The notes: generated from the sequence alone by a model not told the origin. A stretch of 33,952 nt of DNA from 0-14-3-00-41-53 sp041500225 (GCA_041500225.1 JBGQLV010000021.1:1-33952); one strand, 5' to 3'; counted from the stretch's first letter, positions 23,560-33,238 are shown. Numbers and translations are program-made.

Positions 23560-25347
23560 TCATTTTACTTTAAGGACTGCAAGAAATGCCTCCTGCGGAA
23601 GTTCAACCTTTCCTACCTGTTTCATCCTTTTCTTGCCCTCTTTTTGTTTTTCAAGCAGCTTCCTCTTCCGGGTTATATCACCGCCATAACACTTGGCAAT
23701 GACATCTTTTCTGAGCGCTCTCACACTTTCCCTCGATATAATCTTATTGCCGATTGCAGCCTGTATTACAACCTCAAACATCTGCCTTTGTATGATTTCT
23801 CTCAGCTTCTCGGTAAGCTCCTTCCCTTTATAATATGCCTTGTCTTTATGAACTATCAAAGAAAGCGCATCAACAACTTCACCATTGATTAGTATATTGA
23901 GCTTAACAAGGTTTGATTCTCTGAATCCGATGAAATCATAGTCCATGGATGCATAGCCTTTTGATAATGATTTTAATTTGTCATAAAAATCCCAGAGGAT
24001 TTCATTTAAAGGTAGCTCATACTCAACCTTTATCCTGTCTTTTCCAATGAACGTGAAACTTTTCTGAAAACCTCTTTTTTCCTGACACAAGTCCAATATT
24101 GGACCGATAAAATCTTTAGGCATTAAAATAGTTGCAACAACAAAAGGCTCTTCTATAATCTCGTATTTTTCCGGCAGTAGTGCCGGATTTTCGATATATA
24201 AAATATCTCCACCTGTTTTTGTTACCTTGTAAACAACTGTTGGCGCCGTGCTTAAGAGTGACAGGTCAAATTCCCGTTCAAGTCTTTCCTTTACGATCTC
24301 CAGGTGAAGCAGTCCCAAGAAACCGCACCTGAAACCAAAGCCGAGTGCCAAAGATGTCTCCGGCTCATAATTGAAAGAAGAATCATTAAGTCTTAATTTA
24401 TTCAGTGCATCCCTGAGATTTTCATATTGATGTGATTGGGTTGGATAAAGACCACAGAAAACCATCGGTTTTATATCTTTATATCCAGGGCATGGCTCTT
24501 GTGCAGGGTTATCAACATCGGTTATAGTGTCACCTATTTTTGTATCAGTAACGCTTTTTATGCCTGATATTATGTAGCCTACTTCCCCTGAAGACAGCTC
24601 CTCAGCAGACTCCATTTTAGGCGAAAAGATTCCAACCTGAGATACTTCAAAGACATTCTCCGTTGCCATCAGTTTTATCTTTTTGCCAGGCATTACTTTC
24701 CCGTCAAATACCCTGACAAGAACGATAACACCCTGATAGTTATCAAACCATGAGTCGAATATTAAGGCTTTTAAAGGATTATTATCATCTCCTGCCGGAG
24801 ATGGAATTTTATTTACAATAGCCTCAAGGATTTCCCTGGTTCCTATCCCTTCTTTTGCGCTTGCAAGTATGGCATCAGAACAATCAATACCGATTGCATC
24901 TTCTATCTGTTCCTTTGTTTTTTCAGAATTTGCAGCAGGCAGGTCTATCTTATTTATAACCGGAATTATTTCAAGATTATGCTCTAATGCAAGATATGCA
25001 TTAGCAAGCGTTTGTGCTTCAACCCCCTGTGAAGCGTCAACCACAAGTAGAGCACCCTCACAGGAAGCGAGACTCCTTGAAACCTCATATGAAAAATCAA
25101 CATGTCCTGGGGTGTCAATAAGGTTAAGGATATAATCAATACCATCATCGGCTTTATATATAAGTCTCACTGAATGGGCCTTTATGGTAATGCCTCTTTC
25201 TTTTTCAAGGTCCATTGAATCCAGAACCTGTTCAGTCATTTCTCTTGCACTCAAAGCACCGGTATATTCAAGAAGTCTGTCTGCAAGTGTAGACTTCCCA
25301 TGGTCTATGTGGGCTATGATGGAAAAATTACGTATGTTTTTTGTCAT
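23560..25347 (-). CDS. lepA: Elongation factor 4 (LepA), back-translocating GTPase
   Basis: 595 residues from ATG at 25347; a TTG two codons upstream is not needed. GTPase motifs AHIDHGKSTL (G1), DTPGHVDFSYEV (G3) and NKIDLP (G4), followed by EF-G-like domains II, III and V and the LepA-specific C-terminal domain ending AKCYGGDITRKRKLLEKQKE and VELPQEAFLAVL. It is full length. LepA is a ribosome-associated GTPase linked to elongation fidelity and 30S subunit biogenesis. The gene lies upstream of hemW, an arrangement that is common in bacteria, here with a 210-base gap holding a repeat. Confidence 0.98.
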   Translation of the reverse strand: MTKNIRNFSIIAHIDHGKSTLADRLLEYTGALSAREMTEQVLDSMDLEKERGITIKAHSVRLIYKADDGIDYILNLIDTPGHVDFSYEVSRSLASCEGALLVVDASQGVEAQTLANAYLALEHNLEIIPVINKIDLPAANSEKTKEQIEDAIGIDCSDAILASAKEGIGTREILEAIVNKIPSPAGDDNNPLKALIFDSWFDNYQGVIVLVRVFDGKVMPGKKIKLMATENVFEVSQVGIFSPKMESAEELSSGEVGYIISGIKSVTDTKIGDTITDVDNPAQEPCPGYKDIKPMVFCGLYPTQSHQYENLRDALNKLRLNDSSFNYEPETSLALGFGFRCGFLGLLHLEIVKERLEREFDLSLLSTAPTVVYKVTKTGGDILYIENPALLPEKYEIIEEPFVVATILMPKDFIGPILDLCQEKRGFQKSFTFIGKDRIKVEYELPLNEILWDFYDKLKSLSKGYASMDYDFIGFRESNLVKLNILINGEVVDALSLIVHKDKAYYKGKELTEKLREIIQRQMFEVVIQAAIGNKIISRESVRALRKDVIAKCYGGDITRKRKLLEKQKEGKKRMKQVGKVELPQEAFLAVLKVK

Positions 25348-25499
25348 ATTCAATCGAGGATCAATATCGAAGTCTTTTATTTTAACACAAATGAGTTAGA
25401 AACGTGGGGCAGGGCTTGGATCAAATTGTTATGTATCCCCGGGATTTTCTTTTGTGGGGCTCTCAGGTTTTGAAACATGATGCTAATTGGGAAATTCTT

Positions 25500-25883
25500 T
25501 TAAACCCATTCTCTCTCTTTCCATTTCCTCTTGTATTTTTCAAGCATGATAAAAGCAAGCCATAGTTTTTCCATACTATCAAATTTTTCGAAGTATGATG
25601 CATTTTCACCCATTAAGACATTACTGAATGCTATGGCTAAATCCCAGGGCATTGCATAATTTTCAATTACCATCTCTTGCAGTTGGTCTTGTCTTGGAAG
25701 CCAAACAGCCTTTATTGTTTTTAAATAAGACAACTTCTTCTCAAGATCACTTGTAATTGGTTGACATGGTGAAGTTATGCCTAATGACATCGAGACATAA
25801 AAGTCTCCAAACTCAGGTTGCCACTGCTCTTGTATCTCTTCTATACTTTCACACATCCTGATATAGTTAGACGATTTATCCAT
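25500..25883 (-). CDS. Hypothetical protein, 127 residues
   Basis: No family recognised with confidence. Soluble, tryptophan-rich (WQPEFGDFYV, AVWLPRQDQL, MPWDLAI, EKLWLAF, KRKWKEREWV) with a start MDKSSNYIRMCESIEEIQEQ; the phrase C-x-S-I-E-E-I-Q-x-x-W-x-P-x-x-G-D reminds me of short proteins of unknown function found in phages and anaerobes. A weak AGG lies before ATG at 25883. It follows the next hypothetical gene by 53 bases, probably as a pair. Confidence 0.6.
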   Translation of the reverse strand: MDKSSNYIRMCESIEEIQEQWQPEFGDFYVSMSLGITSPCQPITSDLEKKLSYLKTIKAVWLPRQDQLQEMVIENYAMPWDLAIAFSNVLMGENASYFEKFDSMEKLWLAFIMLEKYKRKWKEREWV

Positions 25884-25936
25884 AAAACCTCGTAATTGTC
25901 AAAACATAAGGGCTATCTGACGCAGAGGGATCCTCA

Positions 25937-26263
25937 CTATACACTCAACTCTTCGCATAATCTAAGAAATTCTTCTTTTACTTTCGTCAAAGACGGCAAT
26001 TTGAGTTCATCTAATTCGTGATCTATCTTTTTAGCTGTTCTAAAGTCCATGTCAGTAAGATAATTTTTTTTAATCTCGTCTGCGGTTTGAAATTCATGAA
26101 ATAGGTGTTTCTCGCTTTCGGTACGTCTTTTCACATTACTAAGCTTTCCTTTGAGATCTTCACTTTTATAATCTTCAGGTAAAGCCCGCAGAATGGGGTC
26201 GAATACTTTTTGATTAAGAAATTTCAGCAATTCTTTTCTTTTTCCTTCATCTGTTCCTATCAT
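25937..26263 (-). CDS. Hypothetical protein, 108 residues, helical
   Basis: No family recognised. Highly charged, probably all-helical, with no signal or membrane segment; notable phrases are GKRKELLKFLNQKVFDPILR and DELKLPSLTKVKEEFLRLC. A good GGAG precedes ATG at 26263 by about 10 bases. It precedes the 127-residue hypothetical on the same strand. Confidence 0.6.
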   Translation of the reverse strand: MIGTDEGKRKELLKFLNQKVFDPILRALPEDYKSEDLKGKLSNVKRRTESEKHLFHEFQTADEIKKNYLTDMDFRTAKKIDHELDELKLPSLTKVKEEFLRLCEELSV

Positions 26264-26567
26264 TTGATTTAATCTCCTCGTTTAAAGATTATTTTAAATA
26301 GTGATGTGTTAATTATATACTAAAAATATCGAACTTTTAAGGGGCAATTATTATGAGATTCGAATGTAAAAATACTATAGATTCATAATATCCATTCAAT
26401 GGAGTGAAAGATTCATAGATTATGATCAGCCTATCGTGGACCTCTTCCTCAAGTTGCGTCTTTGAAATCTGTTATAATAGTGGTTATTATAACTGGTAAT
26501 CGATAACGCAAATACTAAATAGTACTCTTATTAAATTTAACCTTTTTAACAAGGCAAGCAATTAAAT
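26264..26567. promoter_or_regulatory. Divergent control region with operator-like palindrome before the P-type ATPase
   Basis: No gene in these 304 bases. At 26471-26493 a perfect 9-bp inverted repeat (GTTATAATA, five bases, TATTATAAC) overlaps a TATAAT at 26473-26478. A direct repeat AGATTCATA occurs at 26389-26397 and 26409-26417, 20 bases apart. Both could be regulator sites; the first would block the -10 region of the ATPase gene. Confidence 0.45.
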
Positions 26568-29090
26568 TTGGACCCTCAACCGGCATTTTGGAGCAGTCCC
26601 GCTGCTGAACTTCTTCAGCAACTGCAAACAACTCCACAGGGACTGACAAATGATGAAGCACGGCAGCGCTTTATCCGCTACGGTGCTAATCTTCTGAAGC
26701 CCAAAAAGAGATCAAACACACTTACTCTTCTGCTTTCTCAATTTAAAAGCCCGCTCATCCTTATCCTCATCTTTGCAGTTGGATTGTCATTTTTCTTGCA
26801 CGATCCTGTCAATGCCGGCATCATCCTAACAATTGTCTTAGTAAGCGGTCTTCTCGGTTTCTGGCAAGAACGGGGAGCAGCAAATGCAATCGAAAAATTG
26901 CTATCCATCGTACAAATAAAAGCTGAGGTGCTACGCGATGGTGCTATAAGGGAAATTCCTGTTGAGGAGATAGTGCCTGGAGATATCGTCATACTCAACG
27001 CCGGAGACGTTATTCCGGGAGACTGCCTGATTATCGAATCCAAAGATCTCTTTGTGGATGAAGCCGCGCTGACCGGTGAAACATATCCTGAAGATAAAAT
27101 ATCCGGGATATTGCCGGAAGAAACTCCTCTTGCTCAGCGGACGAACACTCTTTTTATGGGAACACATGTAGTCAGTGGCAGCGCGAAAGCACTGGTTGTC
27201 CACACAGGCAAGGAAACTGAATTCGGCAGGGTTTCTGAACGGTTGGCGCTCAGACCATCTGAGACTGAATTTGAGCGTGGTGTCAGGAGATTCGGCTACT
27301 TCCTCATGGAGGTTACATTGCTGTTGGTAATTATCATTTTTGCAGTCAATGTATACCTGGCGCGCCCGGTTTTGGATTCATTTCTCTTTTCTTTGGCACT
27401 TGCTGTAGGATTAACCCCGCAACTGCTGCCTGCTATTATCAGTGTCAACCTTGCCCACGGTGCAAAATACATGGCACTCAAAAAGGTAATTGTTAAACGC
27501 CTTGCCTCTATTGAAAACTTCGGCAGCATGAATGTCCTTTGCTCTGATAAGACCGGCACTCTAACCGAAGGGGTGGTACATTTGAAATCTACTCTTGATG
27601 TTGATGGGAATGAGAGCGAAAAAGTCCTGCTCTTCGGCTATCTCAATTCTTTTTACGAGAAGGGATTCACAAACCCGATTGATGAAGCTATATGCTCCTA
27701 TCGCCAGTTTGACATATCAGACTATCAGAAGCTCGATGAAGAACCGTATGACTTTGTTCGTAAGCGATTGAGCATCCTGGTCTCTAAAGGTAACGCACAT
27801 CTTATGATTACGAAAGGAGCGTTACGAAATGTACTTGATGCATGCTCAACAGCAGAAAATTCAAGTGGAGCAATTGTGGATATAGCAGGAGTTCGCGAAG
27901 AGATACAACACCGCTTTGAGGAACTCAGCAGTCAAGGCCTGCGCACGATAGGTGTTGCCTACAGGGATGTAGGATCTGCTTCGCAAATTACAAAAGATCA
28001 TGAAGCTGACATGACGTTCTTAGGATTCCTTGTTCTTTTTGATCCAGTCAAATCTGGAATCATTGAAACCATCACAGAACTCCGTCGCCTCGGAATATCA
28101 CTCAAGATTATTACCGGGGACAACCGTCTGGTTGCTTCTCACCTTAGTCAGCAGGTTGGCTTATCGAATACAAGAATTCTTACAGGTCCGGATCTTCGCC
28201 GGATGAGCGATGAAGCGCTGCTCAAACGGGTAAATGAAGCAGATGTTTTCGCGGAAGTCGAACCTAATCAGAAGGAGCGCATCATCCTTGCGCTGAAAAA
28301 GGCAAAAAATGTTGTGGGTTATATGGGAGATGGCATAAACGATGCTTCAGCGCTTCATGCAGCTGACGTCGGCATATCTGTGGATAGCGCCGTTGATGTG
28401 GCAAAAGACGCAGCTGATATCGTACTCCTGGAAAAAAATCTTGCTGTTCTTGTGCAGGGCGTACGGGAAGGAAGAATGACTTTTGCCAACACCCTCAAGT
28501 ATGTATTTATGGCTACAAGCGCTAATTTTGGCAATATGTTCAGTATGGCAGGAGCATCTCTTTTTCTCCCCTTTCTCCCTCTCCTTCCAAAACAGATCCT
28601 GCTTACCAATTTGCTCACGGATTTTCCGGAGATGACAATTGCCACTGATAATGTGGACAAAGAATTAGTTGAAAAACCTCGCCGATGGAACATATCTTTC
28701 ATACGCAACTTTATGATGACTTTCGGCCTTTTAAGTTCTGTGTTTGACTATCTCACCTTTGGAGTACTGTTTTTCATCCTGCATGCCTCACCAGAGGAAT
28801 TCAGAGCCGGTTGGTTTCTGGAGTCTGTCATCTCAGCATCATTGGTTGTTCTTGTTGTGCGTACAAGGATGCCCTTTTTTAAGAGCATTCCCGGGAAATA
28901 TCTGTTAACAGCAACACTACTGGTCATCAGCGTTACGCTTGTTTTGCCTTTCATTTCAGTTGGAAGAAAGCTCTTCGGATTTACAGCCTTGCCGCTTTCT
29001 TTTCTTGTATTAATGGGAATAATCGTGGCCCTATACATCATCTCAGCCGAGGTGTTAAAGAAGGTATTTTACAAAAAGGTGAGATTTTGA
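26568..29090 (+). CDS. Magnesium-translocating P-type ATPase (MgtA/MgtB-like)
   Basis: 840 residues. P-type ATPase landmarks: cation-ATPase N-terminal motif (LQTTPQGLTNDEARQRFIRYG), the TGE-type actuator (DEAALTGETYPEDK), the transmembrane ion-site region (LALAVGLTPQLLPAIISVNL), phosphorylated Asp327 in CSDKTGTLTEG, KIITGDNRLVASHL, the hinge MGDGINDASALHAADVGISV, and C-terminal membrane segments. The sequence LTPQ..P and overall order match the type IIIB Mg2+ importers, which bring Mg2+ into the cytoplasm at the expense of ATP. It is slightly shorter than enteric MgtA (about 900) at the N-terminus. The start is TTG at 26568 with AAGG upstream; no Mg-sensing leader is recognised. Confidence 0.92.
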   Translation: MDPQPAFWSSPAAELLQQLQTTPQGLTNDEARQRFIRYGANLLKPKKRSNTLTLLLSQFKSPLILILIFAVGLSFFLHDPVNAGIILTIVLVSGLLGFWQERGAANAIEKLLSIVQIKAEVLRDGAIREIPVEEIVPGDIVILNAGDVIPGDCLIIESKDLFVDEAALTGETYPEDKISGILPEETPLAQRTNTLFMGTHVVSGSAKALVVHTGKETEFGRVSERLALRPSETEFERGVRRFGYFLMEVTLLLVIIIFAVNVYLARPVLDSFLFSLALAVGLTPQLLPAIISVNLAHGAKYMALKKVIVKRLASIENFGSMNVLCSDKTGTLTEGVVHLKSTLDVDGNESEKVLLFGYLNSFYEKGFTNPIDEAICSYRQFDISDYQKLDEEPYDFVRKRLSILVSKGNAHLMITKGALRNVLDACSTAENSSGAIVDIAGVREEIQHRFEELSSQGLRTIGVAYRDVGSASQITKDHEADMTFLGFLVLFDPVKSGIIETITELRRLGISLKIITGDNRLVASHLSQQVGLSNTRILTGPDLRRMSDEALLKRVNEADVFAEVEPNQKERIILALKKAKNVVGYMGDGINDASALHAADVGISVDSAVDVAKDAADIVLLEKNLAVLVQGVREGRMTFANTLKYVFMATSANFGNMFSMAGASLFLPFLPLLPKQILLTNLLTDFPEMTIATDNVDKELVEKPRRWNISFIRNFMMTFGLLSSVFDYLTFGVLFFILHASPEEFRAGWFLESVISASLVVLVVRTRMPFFKSIPGKYLLTATLLVISVTLVLPFISVGRKLFGFTALPLSFLVLMGIIVALYIISAEVLKKVFYKKVRF

Positions 29091-29158
29091 AAATAATTGC
29101 ATATTATAAGTAGTAATGTTTGTGAAGAAATAGCATTATTAATATAGTTGTTAAACTG

Positions 29159-29266
29159 TTGGGACTAATCAGCGGTCACACGATTGGTGGATTCATTCAT
29201 ATTTTGCTTGTCATCGCAATCGTTGTGGTGTTGATTAGAATCATTCAGGGACGAAAACCTTTTTAA
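29159..29266 (+). pseudogene. Truncated lmo0937-type (DUF5670) small membrane protein
   Basis: The frame encodes GLISGHTIGGFIHILLVIAI then VVVLIRIIQGRKPF, which matches the C-terminal two thirds of the lmo0937/DUF5670 family as I recall it. The usual N-terminal membrane segment is missing: an in-frame TGA at 29123 and no ATG lie upstream, and the nearest start is TTG at 29159 without a ribosome binding site. Probably a 5'-decayed gene; alternatively the first half is lost to a frameshift. Confidence 0.55.
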
Positions 29267-29320
29267 CTGTTGGATACTTGAGACATAGCAAAGGAGATTA
29301 TTTCTTGATAAAATAAAAAT

Positions 29321-30712
29321 ATGACAATCACAAGGCAATTTTTTTTGTTCTTTCTGTCGGTTTCCATCTTGAGCCTCAGCGTGGGATGTGCGACCTTACC
29401 AAACGTTTCTGAAATGATTGATGAGGCGCCGACTGCCCAGGAACATCGTCAAATAGTATCGGTCAAAGGACTTTTATCTCCCGAAAAAAGCAAGGCCATT
29501 ATGGAACGGCTGAAGCGATCGGTCGACCCGACGGACATTCTGGAACGCCACACTGTAGTGGTAGAATCGGTCACCGAAAGCCCGCTGACGAAGGGGAACA
29601 AAGTCACTCTGCTCGCCGATGGTCAGGCTGCTTATGCCGCAATGTTCAAAGCCATACAGAATGCCGGAGACCATATCAACCTTGAAACCTTTATCATTGA
29701 AGATGATGAAGTGGGCCGCAAATTTGCCGATCTGTTGCTGCAAAAACAGGCGGAAGGTGTCCAGGTAAATCTCATTTTTGACAGCGTTGGCAGTTACAGT
29801 ACCCCTACTGCCTTTTTTCAGCGCTTGCGGGACGGGGGAATTCAGGTGGTCGAATTCAATCCGGTAAATCCGTTCAAGGCCCACGGGCACTGGCTCCTGG
29901 CGCATCCGGACCACCGCAAGATTTTGATCATCGACGGCAAAGTCGCCATTGCAGGGGGTATCAATATCAGTTCGGTTTATTCAAGCAGGCTTTCCGGAAG
30001 GAGAAAAGTCGAAGGAGCGCCACTGCCCTGGCGTGACACCGACGTTCAAATTGAAGGCCCTGCGGTGGCTGAATTCCAAAAGCTCTTCCTTGACACCTGG
30101 CAGAAGCAGCAGGGACCGGAACTCTCGGAGCGAAACTATTTCCCTGATCTGAAAGAAGAGGGTAATGCCCTGGTGCGGGTGGTCGGCAGCACGCCGGGAC
30201 AGAGCAACAGGATCACTTTTATCGTCTATGTGTCCGCCATCACTTTTGCAGAGCATTCGGTTCATCTGACGAATGCCTATTTTATCCCCGACGACCAGAT
30301 ACTGGATGCCTTCACTGATGCTGCCAGGCGCGGCGTTGACGTAAAGATTATAGTTCCCGCAAAAACCGATTCGAAACTGGCATTACATGCACAGCGGTAT
30401 AATTATTCCGAGCTTTTAAAAGCGGGGGTGAAGATATACGAACGCCGCAACGCCCTGCTGCATGCGAAAACTGCGGTGATTGACGAAGTCTGGTCCACGG
30501 TCGGTTCAACCAACATGGACTTCTGGAGCTTTTTAAGCGATGACGAGGTGAATGCGGTTATCCTGAGCCGCGAGTTCGCCATTGAAATGGAGAAGATGTT
30601 TGCTAAAGATATCGCGGAGTCCGATCAGATTAAATGGGAAGAATGGAAAGAACGACCATTGTTACCCAGAATCAGGGAGTGGTTTGCGCACTTATTTGCC
30701 CATTGGTTGTAA
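29321..30712 (+). CDS. Phospholipase D-like / cardiolipin synthase-like lipoprotein
   Basis: 463 residues. Signal sequence with a lipobox-like SVGC at about 20-23, so probably a lipoprotein. Two HKD motifs: His198-x-Lys200-x4-Asp205 (DHRKILIIDGK) and His381-x-Lys383-x4-Asp388 (LHAKTAVIDE), each followed by a GG/GS-N segment (GGINIS, GSTNMD). Family members transfer phosphatidyl groups to form cardiolipin or hydrolyse phosphodiesters. The lipoprotein signal suggests an outer-leaflet or periplasmic location, unlike the membrane-spanning cardiolipin synthase Cls. ATG at 29321; the AAGGAG at 29291 is too far to serve it. G+C content is clearly above that of the left half of the window. Confidence 0.88.
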   Translation: MTITRQFFLFFLSVSILSLSVGCATLPNVSEMIDEAPTAQEHRQIVSVKGLLSPEKSKAIMERLKRSVDPTDILERHTVVVESVTESPLTKGNKVTLLADGQAAYAAMFKAIQNAGDHINLETFIIEDDEVGRKFADLLLQKQAEGVQVNLIFDSVGSYSTPTAFFQRLRDGGIQVVEFNPVNPFKAHGHWLLAHPDHRKILIIDGKVAIAGGINISSVYSSRLSGRRKVEGAPLPWRDTDVQIEGPAVAEFQKLFLDTWQKQQGPELSERNYFPDLKEEGNALVRVVGSTPGQSNRITFIVYVSAITFAEHSVHLTNAYFIPDDQILDAFTDAARRGVDVKIIVPAKTDSKLALHAQRYNYSELLKAGVKIYERRNALLHAKTAVIDEVWSTVGSTNMDFWSFLSDDEVNAVILSREFAIEMEKMFAKDIAESDQIKWEEWKERPLLPRIREWFAHLFAHWL

Positions 30713-30763
30713 AACATCGTCGAAGATCGGTTTATTACAGTAAAAGTGAATCATGTGAATCAG

Positions 30764-31693
30764 ATGCATAAGATCAGAAACCTTCCGAAATTCTTCCTGT
30801 TCATGGTCGCAGCTGCGATTCTTTTTTCTGCCGGTTTCGCTTCAGCTGTCGAAAAGCCTCGGCAGGGCGAAGACATACTGCTCGATATCTATCACAGGAA
30901 CATGGCCAAATTGGAGACAAACAGCTTCGGCCTTCCTCTCTTTCTGGAGTCTTTTGAGCGAGACGACAGAGTGCATGTGGATGTCTACGGGATCTTCGAT
31001 TATCCCTTCAGCAGCGTTGTCAACGTGCTCAAGGTTCCGGCAAACTGGTGCGATATCGTATCCCTCCATCCTAATGTCAAGGCGTGCACCTACAGGGAAC
31101 TGCCGGGCGCCTGGCTGCTGACCTTTTACATCGGCCGTAAAGTCTATCAACCTCCGGAAGACACGCGTCAAGTCATTTACCATTACCGGAACGTTGATCA
31201 GCAGCAGGGGTATCTGGATATCATTCTCACTGCCGATACAGGCCCTTTCGGCACGAAGGACCACAGGATGAGGTTCGAGGCCCTGCCCCTTGATGGGGGA
31301 AGGACTTTTGTCCACGTCAGTTATGCATACAGCGATAGTGTTGCACTTCGCCTCGCGGAAAAGGTCTATTTTGCGACACTCGGTTGGGGCAAGGTAGGGT
31401 TCACGGTGACCGGAAAAGACAGAAACGGCAAACCCGTCTATATCGGCGGGCCTCGCGGTACGATTGAGCGCAACGCTGTCCGGTACTATTTCGCGATCCA
31501 GTCCTTCATAAATACGTTGCGCTATCCCGAAAAAAGTCGTTTCAGCATGAGGATCAGCGAGTGGTATGATCTTACGACCCGCTACAGGAAGCAGCTCTTC
31601 GATCTGGACAAGAAGGACTACCTCACATTCAAGACAAAGGAGCATATGAACCAGGTGATACTCCAGCGGTCGATCGGAACGGGTCTTCAGTAA
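30764..31693 (+). CDS. Exported protein of unknown function (about 309 residues)
   Basis: I do not recognise a family with confidence. A signal sequence (FFLFMVAAAILFSAGFASA) is clear. The mature part has conserved-looking stretches DVYGIFDYPFSSVVNVLKVP, WCDIVSLHPNVKACTY and the GKVGFTVTGKDRNGKP strand, and might be a START/SRPBCC-like lipid-binding fold; that is a guess. GTG at 30746 or 30755 and ATG at 30764 are possible starts; I take the ATG because it gives the neatest signal sequence. It follows the PLD-like gene by about 50 bases on the same strand, with AsmA convergent, so an envelope lipid role is plausible. Confidence 0.75.
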   Translation: MHKIRNLPKFFLFMVAAAILFSAGFASAVEKPRQGEDILLDIYHRNMAKLETNSFGLPLFLESFERDDRVHVDVYGIFDYPFSSVVNVLKVPANWCDIVSLHPNVKACTYRELPGAWLLTFYIGRKVYQPPEDTRQVIYHYRNVDQQQGYLDIILTADTGPFGTKDHRMRFEALPLDGGRTFVHVSYAYSDSVALRLAEKVYFATLGWGKVGFTVTGKDRNGKPVYIGGPRGTIERNAVRYYFAIQSFINTLRYPEKSRFSMRISEWYDLTTRYRKQLFDLDKKDYLTFKTKEHMNQVILQRSIGTGLQ

Positions 31694-31801
31694 GTGTCTG
31701 GACACTCCAACACTCCAACCCTATGACGCTGCACTCAAAGAAGGCACATTGAGGCAAATCCGGAACGAGCAACAAAAACAAAGCCCATCACAAGAAGAGA
31801 A

Positions 31802-33238
31802 TTATTTTGGAGGTTGCTGCACAGAGCCGTTATAAAAGACCTCGCATTTGCCGCCTTGAACAAAGCGTTTTGCCTTCCTGTAAAGATTGGAGATTGGGCC
31901 GGCAAGGGACTCGACCGCGCTCACCGCGCCGACCTGGGGACTGCCGAAGAAACCGCTGATGCTTTGTTTGAATTTTGCGCATCCCTTGTCATCGAGAAGC
32001 GCCACTATTACATTATCATATCGTTCGCTGACAAGATCGAGCTTGCCTTTAAGAGCAACTCGATTATGGTGCGTCGCAAGGGCGCAGTCCGTAGCGTCTG
32101 CCACACCGTCCTTGATCTTCCAGTGGGAGATGAACTGTGTGATGGTGCCCTGCCCTCCCCGGGTCTGGTTGTAAACGTCCCCATAACAGTACCCCTTGAG
32201 CGCAACGGTACTGAGAGGGCCGGCGATGAAGAAAGCGCCGAGGTCGACGAGGTTGAACTTCTGGCTTGTTTCAAAAGATGAGAGGACCTTGTCGAGGTCC
32301 ATAGTATACATGACGAGATTATCACCCCGGAGAGAAAAAGTACCGTCCATGCTGCTCATCAGATTGCGGCTTCCTTTTTCTTCCATCGTCAGGGAAGCAT
32401 AAAGATCACCCTTCCCGCCGATAACCTTTTTTGTGCCGAAGGACTCCTGAATTTTTTCGAAGTCCAGCTTCGATACCTTCAAATTGATTTTATACACAGC
32501 ATCGACTTCAGACTTGTCTGCCGTGGCATCTCCCGCAGCCTTCGCGCCGAAGATATCCATGGTAAGGAGTGTGAGGTAGATTACTCCCTTCTCCACTTTT
32601 ATAGGACTCTTGACATTGTCGATCTTGAGGTTCTTTTTCCGTACCTCCTTGCAGTCCAGGTTTCCCCTGAATGCGATGTTCCTTATGATTTCCCCTGAGG
32701 TATCCACTACCGAAAGGTCCTTGATAGCCAGATTGAAATCTTTAAACTCCGTCTTTTCCCCAGTCTTCTTGTCCAGATAGACAAGTACCCCTTTGGACAG
32801 CTTGAGATCATTCAAACTGAAGGATGCTCCCGGCTGCCCTTTAGTCGATTTCTTTTCAGTGCTTTCAAAATTATATTTCCCATCGGCGTCCTTCACGATG
32901 GTGACGGCAGGTTTGACAAGCTCGCAACTGGTGACTTTGAGTTGCTTCTTCAGCAGGGGCATCAACTCCGCCCCCAGCTTGAGGTTTTCGAGAGAAATGA
33001 TTTCGCCTCCCTTGTTGGTGACGTGGATATCCTTAGCCGATACGCCAAAGGGAAAGAAAGAGAGCCCCATCCTACCGTTGATCCTGACCTCCAGGCCGGT
33101 CGCCCCGGAGGCAGCGGCCTCGATGCGGGGCCTGTAGTAATTTATGTTGAAGGTGAGGGTGAAAACGACTACTGCAAGAACAAGGGCTGCGGCAACGCCA
33201 CCAAGGATAAAAAGGACTTTTTTCTTCATCGCATTCAT
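31802..33238 (-). CDS. AsmA family envelope protein
   Basis: 478 residues from ATG at 33238; a GTG at 33265 and ATG at 33229 also fit. One N-terminal membrane anchor (KKVLFILGGVAAALVLAVVV) and an AsmA-like periplasmic body: NYYRPRIEAAASGATGLEVR, LSFFPFGVSAKDIHVTNKG, LKLGAELMPLLKKQLKVTSC, and YNFE, then the C-terminal AsmA_2-like part (GKGDLYASLTMEEKGSRNLM, LKGKLDLVSERYD). AsmA proteins belong to the VPS13-like bridge proteins that move phospholipids between the membranes. It is convergent with the exported protein; 108 bases separate the stops. G+C-rich, as its neighbours. Confidence 0.88.
   Translation of the reverse strand: MNAMKKKVLFILGGVAAALVLAVVVFTLTFNINYYRPRIEAAASGATGLEVRINGRMGLSFFPFGVSAKDIHVTNKGGEIISLENLKLGAELMPLLKKQLKVTSCELVKPAVTIVKDADGKYNFESTEKKSTKGQPGASFSLNDLKLSKGVLVYLDKKTGEKTEFKDFNLAIKDLSVVDTSGEIIRNIAFRGNLDCKEVRKKNLKIDNVKSPIKVEKGVIYLTLLTMDIFGAKAAGDATADKSEVDAVYKINLKVSKLDFEKIQESFGTKKVIGGKGDLYASLTMEEKGSRNLMSSMDGTFSLRGDNLVMYTMDLDKVLSSFETSQKFNLVDLGAFFIAGPLSTVALKGYCYGDVYNQTRGGQGTITQFISHWKIKDGVADATDCALATHHNRVALKGKLDLVSERYDNVIVALLDDKGCAKFKQSISGFFGSPQVGAVSAVESLAGPISNLYRKAKRFVQGGKCEVFYNGSVQQPPK

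Noticed and set aside
30842..31705. 287-codon open frame on the minus strand
   Set aside because: It is the mirror of the exported protein gene in G+C-rich DNA; the plus frame has a signal sequence and better protein character.
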